Shown piece after piece: positions 8,735 through 20,201 of a DNA stretch of 64,000 nucleotides. The notes under the pieces are model-generated. The model searched no databases, was not told where the DNA came from, and saw only the letters and a list, made by a program, of their open reading frames with translations. Position numbers and translations under genes: made by a program. This DNA is from Bacillus sp. CH140a_4T (GTDB lineage: Bacteria; Bacillota; Bacilli; Bacillales; Bacillaceae_G): the NCBI RefSeq assembly GCF_008923725.1, contig NZ_WBPF01000013.1, positions 558,001 through 622,000 of the forward strand, in the 5' to 3' direction. Every line of letters starts with the position of its first letter. The stretch's first letter is position 1.

Positions 8735-9856
8735 TTATACAAATGTAAATGGATCTGTATGTAACTGCGAAGCATGAATGTGTACATTCAGTTTCTTTGC
8801 ATCTACTTCTTCTTGTAATTGCTTTTGTACACCTTGCTTCATTACCTTTTCAACATTATGTCCTGGATCAACTATATTTAAACCGAGCATCATCGCATCA
8901 TGAGCAACATGATAATACATGTCACCTGTTACATATACATCCGCTCCTTTAAATTTAGCTTGATTGATGTATTTGTTACCATCGCCACCAAGTACAGCTA
9001 CTTTACGCACTTTATCATCTAATTTCCCAACAACTCGTGCACCCTTCACATCTAATGATTGCTTTACATGTTCCGCAAACTGTCCAAGTGTCATTTCTTC
9101 TTGTAAATATCCTATTTTTCCAAGCCCTAATGTTTCGCCTTTGTTATCAAGTGGATACACATCATATGCTACTTCTTCATATGGATGTGCCGTTACCATT
9201 GCTTTAATCACTTTTCGCTGTAGTGAAGCTGGAATAATCGTTTCGATTCGCACTTCTTCTACACGTTCTAACCGTCCAGTTTCCCCGATATAAGGATTTG
9301 TTCCCTCTTGAGGTACAAACGTGCCTGCACCCTCGCTACTAAACGTACAGTGGCTATAATTGCCGATATGACCAGCACCTGCGTCTCCCAATGCCTTCCG
9401 TACTTCTTCTGCATGAGTTACTGGCACAAACACAACAACTTTTTTCATTTCTTCTGCATATGTCGGTGCCAAAACTTCTGTATTTTGCAATCCTAACGCC
9501 TCAGCAAGTAAATCATTTACCCCGCCCTTAGCAACATCCACATTTGTATGCGCTGCATAGATTGCAATATCATTTTTAATACACGTTTCAATAATTTTCC
9601 CATATGCCTTATCTGTATGAATCGCTTTTAGCGGGTTAAAAATTAAAGGGTGATGCGCAATAATGACATTCGCTCCTAATTGAATTGCTTCATCTACAAC
9701 TTCCTCCGTTACATCTAACGCAATTAATACGTGCTGCACGGGTTTATTCAGCGCGCCAATCTGCAGGCCAATCTTATCCCCTTCCATCGCCAAATGCTTC
9801 GGATACATACTTTCAAATAAAGAAATAATTTCATGGCCATTTGGAATTTTACTCAT
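8735..9856 (-). CDS. yqfO: NIF3-family protein YqfO (GTP cyclohydrolase 1 type 2 homologue)
   Basis: A 373-residue NIF3-like protein with the metal-binding HHPLIF motif near residue 67 and a second His-rich site (GDMYYHVAHD near 310). The insert from about 130 to 230 is the PII-like domain found in the long Gram-positive members. Biochemical function is not settled despite the family name. It overlaps the preceding trmK by four bases, an arrangement kept in B. subtilis (yqfN-yqfO). Confidence 0.88.
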   Translation of the reverse strand: MSKIPNGHEIISLFESMYPKHLAMEGDKIGLQIGALNKPVQHVLIALDVTEEVVDEAIQLGANVIIAHHPLIFNPLKAIHTDKAYGKIIETCIKNDIAIYAAHTNVDVAKGGVNDLLAEALGLQNTEVLAPTYAEEMKKVVVFVPVTHAEEVRKALGDAGAGHIGNYSHCTFSSEGAGTFVPQEGTNPYIGETGRLERVEEVRIETIIPASLQRKVIKAMVTAHPYEEVAYDVYPLDNKGETLGLGKIGYLQEEMTLGQFAEHVKQSLDVKGARVVGKLDDKVRKVAVLGGDGNKYINQAKFKGADVYVTGDMYYHVAHDAMMLGLNIVDPGHNVEKVMKQGVQKQLQEEVDAKKLNVHIHASQLHTDPFTFV

Positions 9857-10560
9857 GATAAAACCTCCTCTATCATTTTCATTTTCGCTTCTACTTCCGC
9901 TCGCTTCGTTTTTGTTTCTTCAGAATCAGCCGCACGTTCTAACTGCTTTAAAATATTTTGGAAGTTTTTTAGTTCTCCTTCCCATTTTTCAACGAAAGCA
10001 TCACTTTTTTCTTTTGTTAAAAATGGTCCCATAAATAATTCAGCTTGTTTATTTTCGGAATAAGGCAATGCGATGTTTCCTCGCTCTCCTACTAAAATCT
10101 CGTAAATTTTCCCATCTTCTTTTACGATTTTTTCATGGATAAGCTCCCATCCATTCTCAATAAACCATTCACGAATATGATGCGCTGCAATATTCGGCTG
10201 TAAAATTAAACGTGTTACACCTTCTAATTTCTCTTTACCACTTTCTAAAATGTCACGAATTAACGCTCCGCCCATTCCGGCAACCGTAATTACATCTACT
10301 TCTCCTGGCGCTATAACTGCTAATCCATTCCCTTTACGCACATCTACTTTATCTTGTAAGCCACTTTCAGCTACAGTTGCTTGAGCAGAGCGAAATGGTC
10401 CATCTACAACCTCTCCTGCAACTGCTTTTGTAGCAATATTATTTATAATTGTATAACACGGTAAATACGCATGATCCGATCCAATATCAGCAACTGTAGA
10501 TCCTACTGGTATTTCACGCACAACTTCTTCTAATCGTTTTGAAAGCTTTACTTCATTCAT
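9853..10560 (-). CDS. trmK: TrmK, tRNA (adenine22-N1)-methyltransferase
   Basis: A 235-residue class I SAM-dependent methyltransferase that methylates A22 in the D-loop of tRNAs with A22. The SAM-binding motif VADIGSDHAYLP is at residues 19-30, and VAGMGGALI near 93-101 is the family signature. The C-terminal third is predicted coiled coil (residues 165-235), as in the B. subtilis enzyme (YqfN). It is co-transcribed with yqfO (4-bp overlap). Confidence 0.92.
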   Translation of the reverse strand: MNEVKLSKRLEEVVREIPVGSTVADIGSDHAYLPCYTIINNIATKAVAGEVVDGPFRSAQATVAESGLQDKVDVRKGNGLAVIAPGEVDVITVAGMGGALIRDILESGKEKLEGVTRLILQPNIAAHHIREWFIENGWELIHEKIVKEDGKIYEILVGERGNIALPYSENKQAELFMGPFLTKEKSDAFVEKWEGELKNFQNILKQLERAADSEETKTKRAEVEAKMKMIEEVLS

Positions 10561-10684
10561 GTATTTCCATTACTCCTTCTCTTGTCAGTCTGTCTCCATG
10601 ATAATGAATTTATAGTAGTTGTTGCAAGCCTATAACAACAATTCACTTCTCTATCACTCATCGTATTTTAGAAAATATAGAAAA

Positions 10685-10714
10685 ACAAGCCCTTTGCATA
10701 AGCAAAAGGCTTGT
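10685..10714 (-). terminator. Terminator of cccA
   Basis: Stem ACAAGCC(T)TTTGC / GCAAAGGGCTTGT followed by TTTTT on the minus strand, just after the cccA stop. Confidence 0.8.
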
Positions 10715-10725
10715 CATACGAAACC

Positions 10726-11082
10726 TTATTTTTTCTTCGCTAACCAATCAGCTACTTTAGCGGCTTGATCAGCTGGAACTAAATTAGGTGGCATATTTCC
10801 TTTTCCTTTCGAAATAACTTCTTGAATCTCTTCTTTCGAAAGTTTCCCACCAATTTTTTGTAAATTAGGTCCTACTGCTCCTTGTAACTGATCACCGTGG
10901 CAGCTCGTACAGCTTTGCTTCACAATATCCTCTGGTTTTGATGCTGTTTGCGCTGGCTTCCCGCCATTTTTGGCATCAGCTAACTCTTTAGATTTATTTA
11001 GCCCCTGAAATGAAAATACAAACATAACGATAATACCTAATGCTGCAATAAGAGCGAACGGAATCAGCGGATTACGTTTCAT
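10726..11082 (-). CDS. cccA: Cytochrome c550 (CccA), membrane-anchored
   Basis: A 118-residue small cytochrome c. Residues 7-24 form a membrane anchor, followed by a Lys/Ala linker and a compact haem domain with CTSCH at 58-62 and the axial ligand M97 in NMPPN. It carries electrons on the outer face of the membrane, toward terminal oxidases. It follows sigA on the same strand, as in B. subtilis, but 385 bp and a terminator separate them, so it has its own promoter. Confidence 0.92.
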   Translation of the reverse strand: MKRNPLIPFALIAALGIIVMFVFSFQGLNKSKELADAKNGGKPAQTASKPEDIVKQSCTSCHGDQLQGAVGPNLQKIGGKLSKEEIQEVISKGKGNMPPNLVPADQAAKVADWLAKKK

Positions 11083-11423
11083 ATCTCTTCTCCCCCCTCT
11101 ATACCCCTAAATAGTTAGATGATTCAGTCATTTCCATTGTACTTGAAAACGCTCTATCAGAAAAGAGTAAACTACTAATCGTTAAAAATATTCCATAAAT
11201 TCAGTTTATTGTTTTTTATTGTTATATCGCTTATTATTTCGATAATTATTAACGTTTCTCATCATATTTTTCACTATTCTACATATATTTTTGTATATAA
11301 TAAACAAAATTAATCGAAAAATCGAAAAATGAGCATTTGCAAATCAAAAGACAATTCTGTAAAATAAATTACAAGAAATTGTAATCGTTGCCGATAGCTA
11401 AAGTTTAACAAAAATTAACAAAA
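11083..11423. other. Gene-free region between cccA and the sigA terminator
   Basis: About 340 AT-rich bases with no credible reading frame. The end next to cccA carries a purine-rich RBS region (GGGGGGAG) and should hold the cccA promoter, which I could not place with confidence. Nothing else is recognised. Confidence 0.5.
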
Positions 11424-11460
11424 TAAAAAAGTTTACTTCACAAAGGTGAAGTAAACTTAA
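11424..11460 (-). terminator. Terminator of the dnaG-sigA operon
   Basis: Stem AAGTTTACTTCAC / GTGAAGTAAACTT with a minus-strand T run, directly after the sigA stop. Confidence 0.85.
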
Positions 11461-11467
11461 AAAGAAC

Positions 11468-12595
11468 CTATTCTAAGAAATCCTTAAGACGCTTACTACG
11501 GCTTGGATGTCTTAATTTACGAAGTGCTTTTGCTTCAATTTGACGGATACGTTCTCTCGTTACGCCGAATACTTTCCCAACTTCTTCAAGCGTACGAGTT
11601 CGTCCATCATCTAAACCAAAACGAAGACGTAGAACATTTTCTTCACGATCTGTTAGTGTATCTAACACATCTTCTAATTGTTCTTTTAGCAATTCATACG
11701 CTGCATGGTCCGCAGGCGATGTTGCTTCTTGGTCTTCAATAAAATCACCTAAATGGGAGTCATCTTCTTCACCAATCGGTGTTTCAAGAGAAACTGGCTC
11801 CTGTGCAATTTTTAAGATTTCGCGTACTTTTTCTGGAGCAAGATCCATTTCTTCACCAATCTCTTCAGGAGATGGTTCGCGTCCTAAATCTTGTAGTAAT
11901 TGACGTTGTACACGAATTAACTTATTAATCGTTTCAACCATATGAACTGGGATACGAATTGTTCTTGCTTGGTCTGCAATTGCACGTGTAATCGCTTGGC
12001 GAATCCACCAAGTTGCATACGTACTAAATTTGAAACCTTTACGATAATCGAACTTTTCAACCGCTTTAATTAGACCCATATTCCCTTCTTGGATTAAGTC
12101 TAAGAAAAGCATACCACGGCCCACGTAGCGCTTTGCAATACTTACTACAAGACGTAAGTTTGCTTCTGCAAGACGACGTTTCGCTTCTTCATCGCCTTCT
12201 TCAATACGCGTTGCAAGTCGAATTTCTTCTTCTGCAGACAGTAAATCTACACGACCAATTTCTTTTAAATACATACGAACAGGATCATTGATTTTAACCC
12301 CAGGTGGTACACTTAAATCATTAAGGTCGAATTCTTCTTCCGCTTTTGTAATTTGGCGATTATTAGGACCTTCGTCATTGTCATTGTCACCAACTAAGTC
12401 AATCCCTTGTTCACCTAAATATTCATAGTATTCATCCATTTGATCGGATTCAATTTCAAATCCATTCATGCGTTCTGCAATCTCTTCATATGTAAGAACG
12501 CCACGTTTTTTTCCGAGCTCAGTGAGTTGTTCTTTCACTTGCTCAAGGGTCATTTCAGTTTCAATTTGTTTAGAACGAGCTGGTTTGTCAGCCAT
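11468..12595 (-). CDS. sigA: Primary sigma factor SigA (RpoD)
   Basis: The housekeeping sigma-70 factor, 375 residues (371 in B. subtilis). Region 1.1 is at about 10-80, region 1.2 at 103-135, region 2 at 140-215 including the promoter-melting segment [13 protein letters not shown] near 193, region 3 at 225-300, and region 4 at 310-375 with the helix-turn-helix [18 protein letters not shown]. It follows dnaG after 59 bp, the conserved macromolecular-synthesis operon. RBS AGGAGGGG precedes the ATG. Confidence 0.98.
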   Translation of the reverse strand: MADKPARSKQIETEMTLEQVKEQLTELGKKRGVLTYEEIAERMNGFEIESDQMDEYYEYLGEQGIDLVGDNDNDEGPNNRQITKAEEEFDLNDLSVPPGVKINDPVRMYLKEIGRVDLLSAEEEIRLATRIEEGDEEAKRRLAEANLRLVVSIAKRYVGRGMLFLDLIQEGNMGLIKAVEKFDYRKGFKFSTYATWWIRQAITRAIADQARTIRIPVHMVETINKLIRVQRQLLQDLGREPSPEEIGEEMDLAPEKVREILKIAQEPVSLETPIGEEDDSHLGDFIEDQEATSPADHAAYELLKEQLEDVLDTLTDREENVLRLRFGLDDGRTRTLEEVGKVFGVTRERIRQIEAKALRKLRHPSRSKRLKDFLE

Positions 12596-12654
12596 CTGTT
12601 CCCCTCCTTACGCGAGATACAAACATTCATTATACTAAAAATTTATCAAAAAAG

Positions 12655-14451
12655 CTATTTTCTCGCTTTTTGATTTTGTAAATATGCTACATAATATTTA
12701 GCAGCCTCTACAGGATCTGTTTTTTCCATTTGTTTTACCTTAAAGATGATTTCCATCTTTTCAAGTTTTTCTTGATGACGTCTGAGCGTCTCCAAATGGC
12801 CTTGTAACACTTCTTCGGTGTATTCTGGATTAATAAATTCATCCGTCGAAATATCAGTGATAATATTTTTCAACTTTTCATCAGAGAGCCAACTTAAAAA
12901 TGTTCCGACTGAAGGTTCATTTCCCTTTTCATAATATGCGTATAGTTCATATAAAATCCCTTTATGTTCTTCTGTATGAAAATCTTCTATGTGGGATTCC
13001 ATACGAACAGCCACTTCTGGACTTTGCAACATATGGTAAATAATTTCTCTTTCTGCCCTTTCAAAACCTGTTAACTTCGGTTTTGTTTGGACAATTTGAG
13101 ATGGCTTAGAAACCTGTTTTACTTGTTTTTGCTGTACCTTTTGTTCTTTGCGATATTGGTGCAATTGATTCAAAAGAGTTTCCATTGAATACGAAAATTC
13201 TTGCGATAATGACTTCAAATATGATTCTGCCTGCATCGCATCCTGTAACAACGATAACTCTTTTAAAACACTTTTCACATATTCTTCTTTGCCAGACTCA
13301 TCTTGCAAATTTTTCCCTAAACGCAAATAATTTATTTTAAAACCAACAAAACTTATACTTGATTTCACAAGATTTTCAAAAGCAGTTGTCCCATATTGTT
13401 GCACATATTCATCAGGATCAAGCTTATCTGGCAAGGATGTAACTTTCACTTGGCAACCAACTTTTAGTAATAATTGCCCTGCTTTCATCGTTGCTTCTCG
13501 CCCTGCTTTATCACCATCATAGCAAAGAACAACAGTTTCAACGTTACGTCGCAGAAGTTTTGCTTGTTCTTCAGTTAGAGCTGTTCCCATTGTCGCAACC
13601 GCTTCTTCCACACCACTTTTTACCGCAGCTAGTACGTCGGCATACCCTTCAAAAAGGACCACTTGCCCACGTTTTCTAATAAACGGCCTCGCTTGGTGGA
13701 AGTTATACAACAATTTACTTTTATGAAAAATCGGTGTTTCAGGGCTATTTAAATATTTCGGAGTGTCATCTCCTAACGCCCTTCCACTAAACGCTATCAC
13801 TTTACCTTGTAACGTATAGATTGGAAACATAACCCTTCCACGGAAGCGATCATAATGACTACCATCCTTCTCGCTTCTTATGAGAAGACCAGCTTGTTCC
13901 ATACTAGACAGCGACAAACCTCTTTTTTGTAAAATTTTCGTTGCTGCATCCCAAGCAGGTGACGCATAACCAATTTCAAACTTCTCAATCATCTCTTTCG
14001 TAATACCACGTTTTAACAAATACGAAAGTGCTTCATTTCCTTCTTCTGTATTTACTAATAAATGATGATAATACTTTTTCAAAAGTTCATGAGCCTGTTG
14101 CATGATGACAGTGTCATCAGATATGTCTTCTTGTTGTCCTTGCCCTGATGTATACTCTGCAACCGCAATTCCATTTCTTTCACCTAGCTTTTGAACAGCC
14201 TCGGTAAAAGCCAATCCTTCCATTTTCATTAGAAAGGAAAATACATTTCCACCTTCTCCACATCCGAAGCAATGAAAAATTTGCTTATCAGATGAAACAG
14301 AGAATGAAGGAGAATTCTCACCATGAAATGGACAAAGGCCGAAATAGTTACGCCCCTGTTTTCTAAGTTGAACGTATTCACCAATCACTTCTACAATATC
14401 CGATGATGTCCGAATCTGTTCAACAACTTCTTCGGGAATTCTGTTCCCCAT
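12655..14451 (-). CDS. dnaG: DNA primase DnaG
   Basis: A 598-residue primase that makes RNA primers at the replication fork with the DnaB-type helicase. The N-terminal zinc site is C40, H43, C61 and C64. The TOPRIM catalytic core spans about 255-345 with FEGYADVL and YDGDKAGREA. Residues 450-598 form the helicase-binding domain. It is first in the dnaG-sigA operon. In B. subtilis yqxD precedes dnaG; here that place holds only a pseudogene. Confidence 0.97.
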   Translation of the reverse strand: MGNRIPEEVVEQIRTSSDIVEVIGEYVQLRKQGRNYFGLCPFHGENSPSFSVSSDKQIFHCFGCGEGGNVFSFLMKMEGLAFTEAVQKLGERNGIAVAEYTSGQGQQEDISDDTVIMQQAHELLKKYYHHLLVNTEEGNEALSYLLKRGITKEMIEKFEIGYASPAWDAATKILQKRGLSLSSMEQAGLLIRSEKDGSHYDRFRGRVMFPIYTLQGKVIAFSGRALGDDTPKYLNSPETPIFHKSKLLYNFHQARPFIRKRGQVVLFEGYADVLAAVKSGVEEAVATMGTALTEEQAKLLRRNVETVVLCYDGDKAGREATMKAGQLLLKVGCQVKVTSLPDKLDPDEYVQQYGTTAFENLVKSSISFVGFKINYLRLGKNLQDESGKEEYVKSVLKELSLLQDAMQAESYLKSLSQEFSYSMETLLNQLHQYRKEQKVQQKQVKQVSKPSQIVQTKPKLTGFERAEREIIYHMLQSPEVAVRMESHIEDFHTEEHKGILYELYAYYEKGNEPSVGTFLSWLSDEKLKNIITDISTDEFINPEYTEEVLQGHLETLRRHQEKLEKMEIIFKVKQMEKTDPVEAAKYYVAYLQNQKARK

Positions 14452-14533
14452 AAATCCATCTCCGTGTCGTATTTTGTATTCGATAAAAATTTAAAAATTC
14501 CTTTATAATTCGACAATATTTTTTCTAAACTTA

Positions 14534-14935
14534 TTAGAAATTGTTGTCGATCACGTTATCAAACGATTTTGCAGGCCCTTTTCTGCGTAATTTCACAGAT
14601 ACGTACCTACTATATAAAATTGTATCCATTTGCCCATCTGTTACAAATGTACCTCCTAGAGACAATACATATACAATTTTTTTACAAGAAGACTAGCAAG
14701 CACCATATCCTATGTGATCACGAGATCTGTTTTTTGCATGTTGATACATATAAAAAATCAACTTTAGCTTATTCAGTATCTACATAGATCCAATTTTCCT
14801 TGCTACTTCCTTAAACGATGAGCATACGATGTGACAAACAAAATTTCGACATGAACTTTCGTTCCAACTTGCACAATTTTCAGCATTCACAGGATATGCA
14901 TCTGCATCAACTAATACGATATTGATGTTTTGCAT
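14534..14935 (-). pseudogene. yqxD: Decayed yqxD (YaiI/YqxD, DUF188 family)
   Basis: No open frame remains, but translation of the minus strand in shifting frames recovers the family in order: INIVLVDADAYPV from 14935, then VEILFVTSYAHR, then IYVDTE-stop-AKVDFLY, then DLVIT-stop-DMVLASLLVKK, then VYVLSLGGTFVTDGQMDT and KLRRKGPAKSF, ending at 14534. These correspond to B. subtilis YqxD pieces such as VDADACPV, VASYAHR, VTQDIGLAGALL and VLSPRG. At least two frameshifts and several stops are present. The position between yqfL and dnaG is exactly that of yqxD in B. subtilis. The family comparison is from memory. Confidence 0.8.
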
Positions 14936-15123
14936 ATTTCTGTATTCTACATCCCTTCTGCGAATCCTTCCATAATATGCGTTTTCTTGTATAGATTTTG
15001 TCGATTTAACGTAATTACATGTCTTTTCGTAAATCCTATCCCTAGTTTATTCTGAAAAATTAAAGTCTAAACGTAAAATATAGGTTTTTATCACAATTTT
15101 TTATTATAATATATTTTCTTCAA

Positions 15124-15255
15124 CTACGCTACATATCCCTTTATTTTTTCATCTTCTATTTCAGGATAACGAAACCCTGCCTTTAACATAATAAAAAGAG
15201 AGAAGAATATAAGTATAACCACTCCGCTATAATCTATTACGAAATCAATAGGCAT
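15124..15255 (-). CDS. Possible 43-residue single-span membrane protein
   Basis: A short ATG-started frame with one clear hydrophobic helix (about residues 8-24, GVVILIFFSLFIM) followed by an acidic/basic tail. The upstream sequence GTGAGAAAT is a weak RBS. I do not recognise the product. It lies in the 850-bp gap that holds the yqxD pseudogene, so it could be a small gene, a remnant, or chance. Confidence 0.35.
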   Translation of the reverse strand: MPIDFVIDYSGVVILIFFSLFIMLKAGFRYPEIEDEKIKGYVA

Positions 15256-15271
15256 AGTATTTCTCACGAGC

Positions 15272-15302
15272 GAAAAAAGCACATTCACCTTTGGTAAATG
15301 TG

Positions 15303-15305
<3 letters not shown>
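15272..15305 (-). terminator. Terminator of the ccpN-yqfL operon
   Basis: Stem AGCACATTTACC / GGTGAATGTGCT followed by TTTTTT on the minus strand. The stem includes the yqfL stop codon. Confidence 0.8.
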
Positions 15306-16124
<819 letters not shown>

Positions 16125-16144
16125 TCACTTTAAACAAATTACAC

Positions 16145-16786
16145 TTATTCGTTATTTACTAAGTTTACAAACGCGCGTGTAATATTTGTTTTTGTAATTC
16201 GTCCAATCACTTCTAAACCTTGTTTCGTATCTTTTACAACTGGCATCGCATCAATCTGTCTTTCTATTAATTCCATCGCAATATCATATAAAGAATCTTC
16301 TCTACGACACATCGCAATGTTTGGCATCCTTGTCATGATAATATTAACCGGAAGAGAGGTTAAATCCTGCTTTCCTAGGCTAGCTCGTAATAAATCTTTA
16401 CGAGATACAACGCCAACTAATAGAGTCGATTGATCTACAACGAATAATGTACCTACATCCTCTAAAAACATAGTACAAATCGCATCGTATACTGATACAT
16501 TTTTATCAATTACAGCTGGTCTAGATTGATAATCTTGTACTTTAATTTTCTTAACAGCTTCAGATAATAGCTGCCCCCCAGTTTTACCCGTATAAAAATA
16601 ACCTACGCGTGGACGCGCTTCTAAATAACCAGCCATCGTTAAAATTGCTAAGTCTGGTCTTAGCGTTGCACGTGTTAATCCTAATTGCGCAGCAATTGAC
16701 TCCCCTGTAATAGGACCGTGATCTTTTACAATCTGAATGATATGTTCTTGCCGTTTATTCAGCTCTATGATAATCACCACCTTCAA
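16145..16786 (-). CDS. ccpN: CcpN, repressor of gluconeogenic genes (HTH plus CBS pair)
   Basis: A 213-residue regulator: winged helix-turn-helix at about 8-65 (RATLRPDLAILTMAGYLEA), then two CBS domains (about 80-135 and 145-205) that bind nucleotides. It is nearly identical in layout to B. subtilis CcpN (YqzB), which represses gapB, pckA and the small RNA gene sr1 in the presence of glucose. Start is not fully certain, since B. subtilis CcpN begins closer to IELNKRQ. glyQ-glyS, which separate recO and ccpN in B. subtilis, are absent here. Confidence 0.93.
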   Translation of the reverse strand: MKVVIIIELNKRQEHIIQIVKDHGPITGESIAAQLGLTRATLRPDLAILTMAGYLEARPRVGYFYTGKTGGQLLSEAVKKIKVQDYQSRPAVIDKNVSVYDAICTMFLEDVGTLFVVDQSTLLVGVVSRKDLLRASLGKQDLTSLPVNIIMTRMPNIAMCRREDSLYDIAMELIERQIDAMPVVKDTKQGLEVIGRITKTNITRAFVNLVNNE

Positions 16787-16856
16787 TGCACAACGAAAAA
16801 AGTTATACTATCTCTTAAATATTATATACTAAATATGCTATTTGAAAAAGATAGGA

Positions 16857-16884
16857 TGTAAAAAGGACCGTATACGGCCCCAAA
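16857..16884 (-). terminator. Probable terminator of the era-recO transcript
   Basis: A compact palindrome around CCGTATACGG flanked by G/C pairs with minus-strand CCTTTTT, directly after the recO stop. The stem is short. Confidence 0.55.
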
Positions 16885-17631
16885 TTATATTTGAAACTTA
16901 TCAAGTTGTTCTAAGAAACGTCTTGATTTCAAATAAATCCCGCAATATTCATCATAATATGTATTCAATACTAAACGCATTTGTTTTTTTGTGCTATCCT
17001 TCACTGATACATTGCCAAGCCTATGTAAATCGAAGTGGTAGAAAAGACGTAATAATTTATGAACAGCTTCCCCCACTGGTATACGATACTGGTCTTGCTC
17101 AGCATGACGTGCGCACAGAAAACCGCCTTCCCGGACAGAGAAGGCGACAAAATCTGTTTCTTGATGACAAATCGCACATGTATCAAAGTACGGGCGCATC
17201 CCTAATACCGGAAGCATTTTCGTTTGATAAATTAATGATAATACTTCTGAATCAACACCCTCACACATATAATGCAACGTTTGATATAACATTTCAAATA
17301 AATATGGATTATGTTTTTTATCTTCTGTTGCTTTATCAGTTAACTCAACAATAAATGATGCATAAGCAGTTAAAAATATATCCTCGCGAATTTCTTTCAT
17401 AGTTGAAATAATCTCGCCTTGTTGCAAAGTTCCAAGTCCAGATCCCATTTGGATAAGAAAATTACCATGGGTCATAAGTTGCGAAACAGATGCTAACCGG
17501 CTTTTCGGTTTTTTCGCTCCTCTTGCCATTGCACTTACCTTACCCAATTCTCTTGAGAATATGGTAACAATCTTGTTCGTTTCTCCGTAATCTGTCGTAC
17601 GGATAACGATGCCCTCAACTTTTTGAAACAT
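16885..17631 (-). CDS. recO: DNA repair protein RecO
   Basis: RecO (248 residues) loads RecA on SSB-coated DNA with RecR and anneals strands. The N-terminal OB fold covers about 1-80 ([17 protein letters not shown]). A zinc motif is seen at CAICH near 146 and a partner CARH near 171. The ATG at 17631 gives the usual N-terminus (MFQKVEG); the ATG at 17658 would add nine residues not seen in the family. Weak RBS GGATGGTGA. It follows yqzL by 33 bp. Confidence 0.93.
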   Translation of the reverse strand: MFQKVEGIVIRTTDYGETNKIVTIFSRELGKVSAMARGAKKPKSRLASVSQLMTHGNFLIQMGSGLGTLQQGEIISTMKEIREDIFLTAYASFIVELTDKATEDKKHNPYLFEMLYQTLHYMCEGVDSEVLSLIYQTKMLPVLGMRPYFDTCAICHQETDFVAFSVREGGFLCARHAEQDQYRIPVGEAVHKLLRLFYHFDLHRLGNVSVKDSTKKQMRLVLNTYYDEYCGIYLKSRRFLEQLDKFQI

Positions 17632-17664
17632 GTTCGTCACCATCCAAGGTTTGAACAAAACGGG

Positions 17665-17808
17665 TCAAGAAATTGGAGAGTCTAGATGCGCTAGCTCCTC
17701 TTCATGTTGATCCATCTCATCGTTTACGTCTTTTTCCATTTCTTTCAAAAGCAAGTACGTTTCAATGCTTCCTGTTTTGGAGAAAAACTTCCAGGTAAAA
17801 TCTAGCAT
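17665..17808 (-). CDS. yqzL: YqzL small protein
   Basis: A 47-residue protein (start MLDFTWKFFSKTGSIETYLL) with an acidic second half. It lies between era and recO, the position and length of B. subtilis YqzL. Function is unknown. RBS AGGTGG precedes the ATG. Confidence 0.85.
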   Translation of the reverse strand: MLDFTWKFFSKTGSIETYLLLKEMEKDVNDEMDQHEEELAHLDSPIS

Positions 17809-17937
17809 AAGAATCCACCTTTCTCAATAAGCGTAGCCTATAAACCAATTTCCTTTGTTGTTATTAAATTGACCCATTTTGTCCATTTTCATGTGAGAAA
17901 AATTTTTCCTAATTTATCAAAACTCATAAAAACCAAT

Positions 17938-17968
17938 AATCAGCGGATGAACAAAACATCCGCTGATT
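17938..17968 (-). terminator. Hairpin downstream of era
   Basis: Stem AATCAGCGGATG / CATCCGCTGATT with a seven-base loop just past the era stop. The T run on the minus strand is weak (TATTGGTTTTT). Confidence 0.7.
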
Positions 17969-17984
17969 ACAGCTTTACTCTATT

Positions 17985-19326
<1,342 letters not shown>

Positions 19327-19380
19327 TTATTAAAGGCCTTTACGGCACTTTCAAAGCTTAATAAAAGCTTTGGAATGCAA

Positions 19381-19734
19381 CTATACCATATACGGCAAAA
19401 AGATAATAGCACCAATTATAACGGCTATTATCGCAAACAATAAAACCGCTCCGGCTGCGACATCCTTTGCAATTTTCGCAAATGGATGTATATCGGTAGT
19501 CGCTAAATCTACTGTTTTTTCCACAGCCGTATTTACCATCTCTAAACTCATTACGATTCCTATTACAATAAGTAATACCATCCACTCTACTTTCATAATT
19601 TGGAAATAAAGGCCGCAGCATATAACAATGACTGCGGCTAAATAATGAATTTTCATATTTCGTTCATGACGAAGACAAAAGAATATACCTGCTATAGCAT
19701 ATCCAAAACTATTTATAAGTTTTCCTTTTTTCAT
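19381..19734 (-). CDS. dgkA: Undecaprenol kinase / diacylglycerol kinase family (DgkA)
   Basis: A 117-residue integral membrane kinase with three helices (about 30-47, 50-67 and 92-115) and the family motif [13 protein letters not shown] near 67. In Gram-positive bacteria this family phosphorylates undecaprenol rather than diacylglycerol, recycling the cell-wall lipid carrier. It overlaps ybeY by four bases. Confidence 0.92.
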   Translation of the reverse strand: MKKGKLINSFGYAIAGIFFCLRHERNMKIHYLAAVIVICCGLYFQIMKVEWMVLLIVIGIVMSLEMVNTAVEKTVDLATTDIHPFAKIAKDVAAGAVLLFAIIAVIIGAIIFLPYMV

Positions 19735-20201
19735 CGACCTAATCCAAATGCCTCTAAAATTTCTTTTTGTCTTCCAAACATTTCTTTTTCATCCTCTTCT
19801 GTCATGTGGTCATAACCAAGTAAATGTAAAAAGCCATGTAACGCTAAAAAGCCAAGTTCACGATCAAAAGAATGTCCATACTCTTCAGCTTGTTCTTTCG
19901 CTCTCGGAATAGAAATAATAAGGTCACCTAACATACGAGGCATCTCTGCACCTACAATTTCCATTTCTCCCTCTCCCATTTCTTCCATAGCAAAGGAAAT
20001 GACATCAGTAGGCTGATCCTTATCTCGGTAATCACGATTAATCTCGCGAATGCGTTCGTTATCTACAAATGTCACTGATAACTCCGCACCATCCTCTATT
20101 TTTTCCATTTGAGCTGCTTTTTCTAATATCTCACGAATTAAATTCACATATTCTTCTTTCACTTCTTCTGTTTCATCAATGAAATCAATTAATAAACTCA
20201 T
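19731..20201 (-). CDS. ybeY: Endoribonuclease YbeY
   Basis: A 156-residue zinc metalloprotein for 16S rRNA 3'-end maturation and ribosome quality control. The metal motif H-x3-H-x5-H is [11 protein letters not shown] near 124. It overlaps pgpH upstream and dgkA downstream by four bases each, so the three are translated together (yqfF-yqfG-dgkA in B. subtilis). Confidence 0.95.
   Translation of the reverse strand: MSLLIDFIDETEEVKEEYVNLIREILEKAAQMEKIEDGAELSVTFVDNERIREINRDYRDKDQPTDVISFAMEEMGEGEMEIVGAEMPRMLGDLIISIPRAKEQAEEYGHSFDRELGFLALHGFLHLLGYDHMTEEDEKEMFGRQKEILEAFGLGR

Noticed and set aside
11503..11742. 79-codon plus-strand frame rich in Leu and His
   Set aside because: Fully antisense to sigA; a codon-bias shadow.
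14569..14787. 72-codon plus-strand frame in the gap upstream of dnaG
   Set aside because: No RBS, odd composition, and it lies antisense to the yqxD pseudogene, which explains the sequence better.
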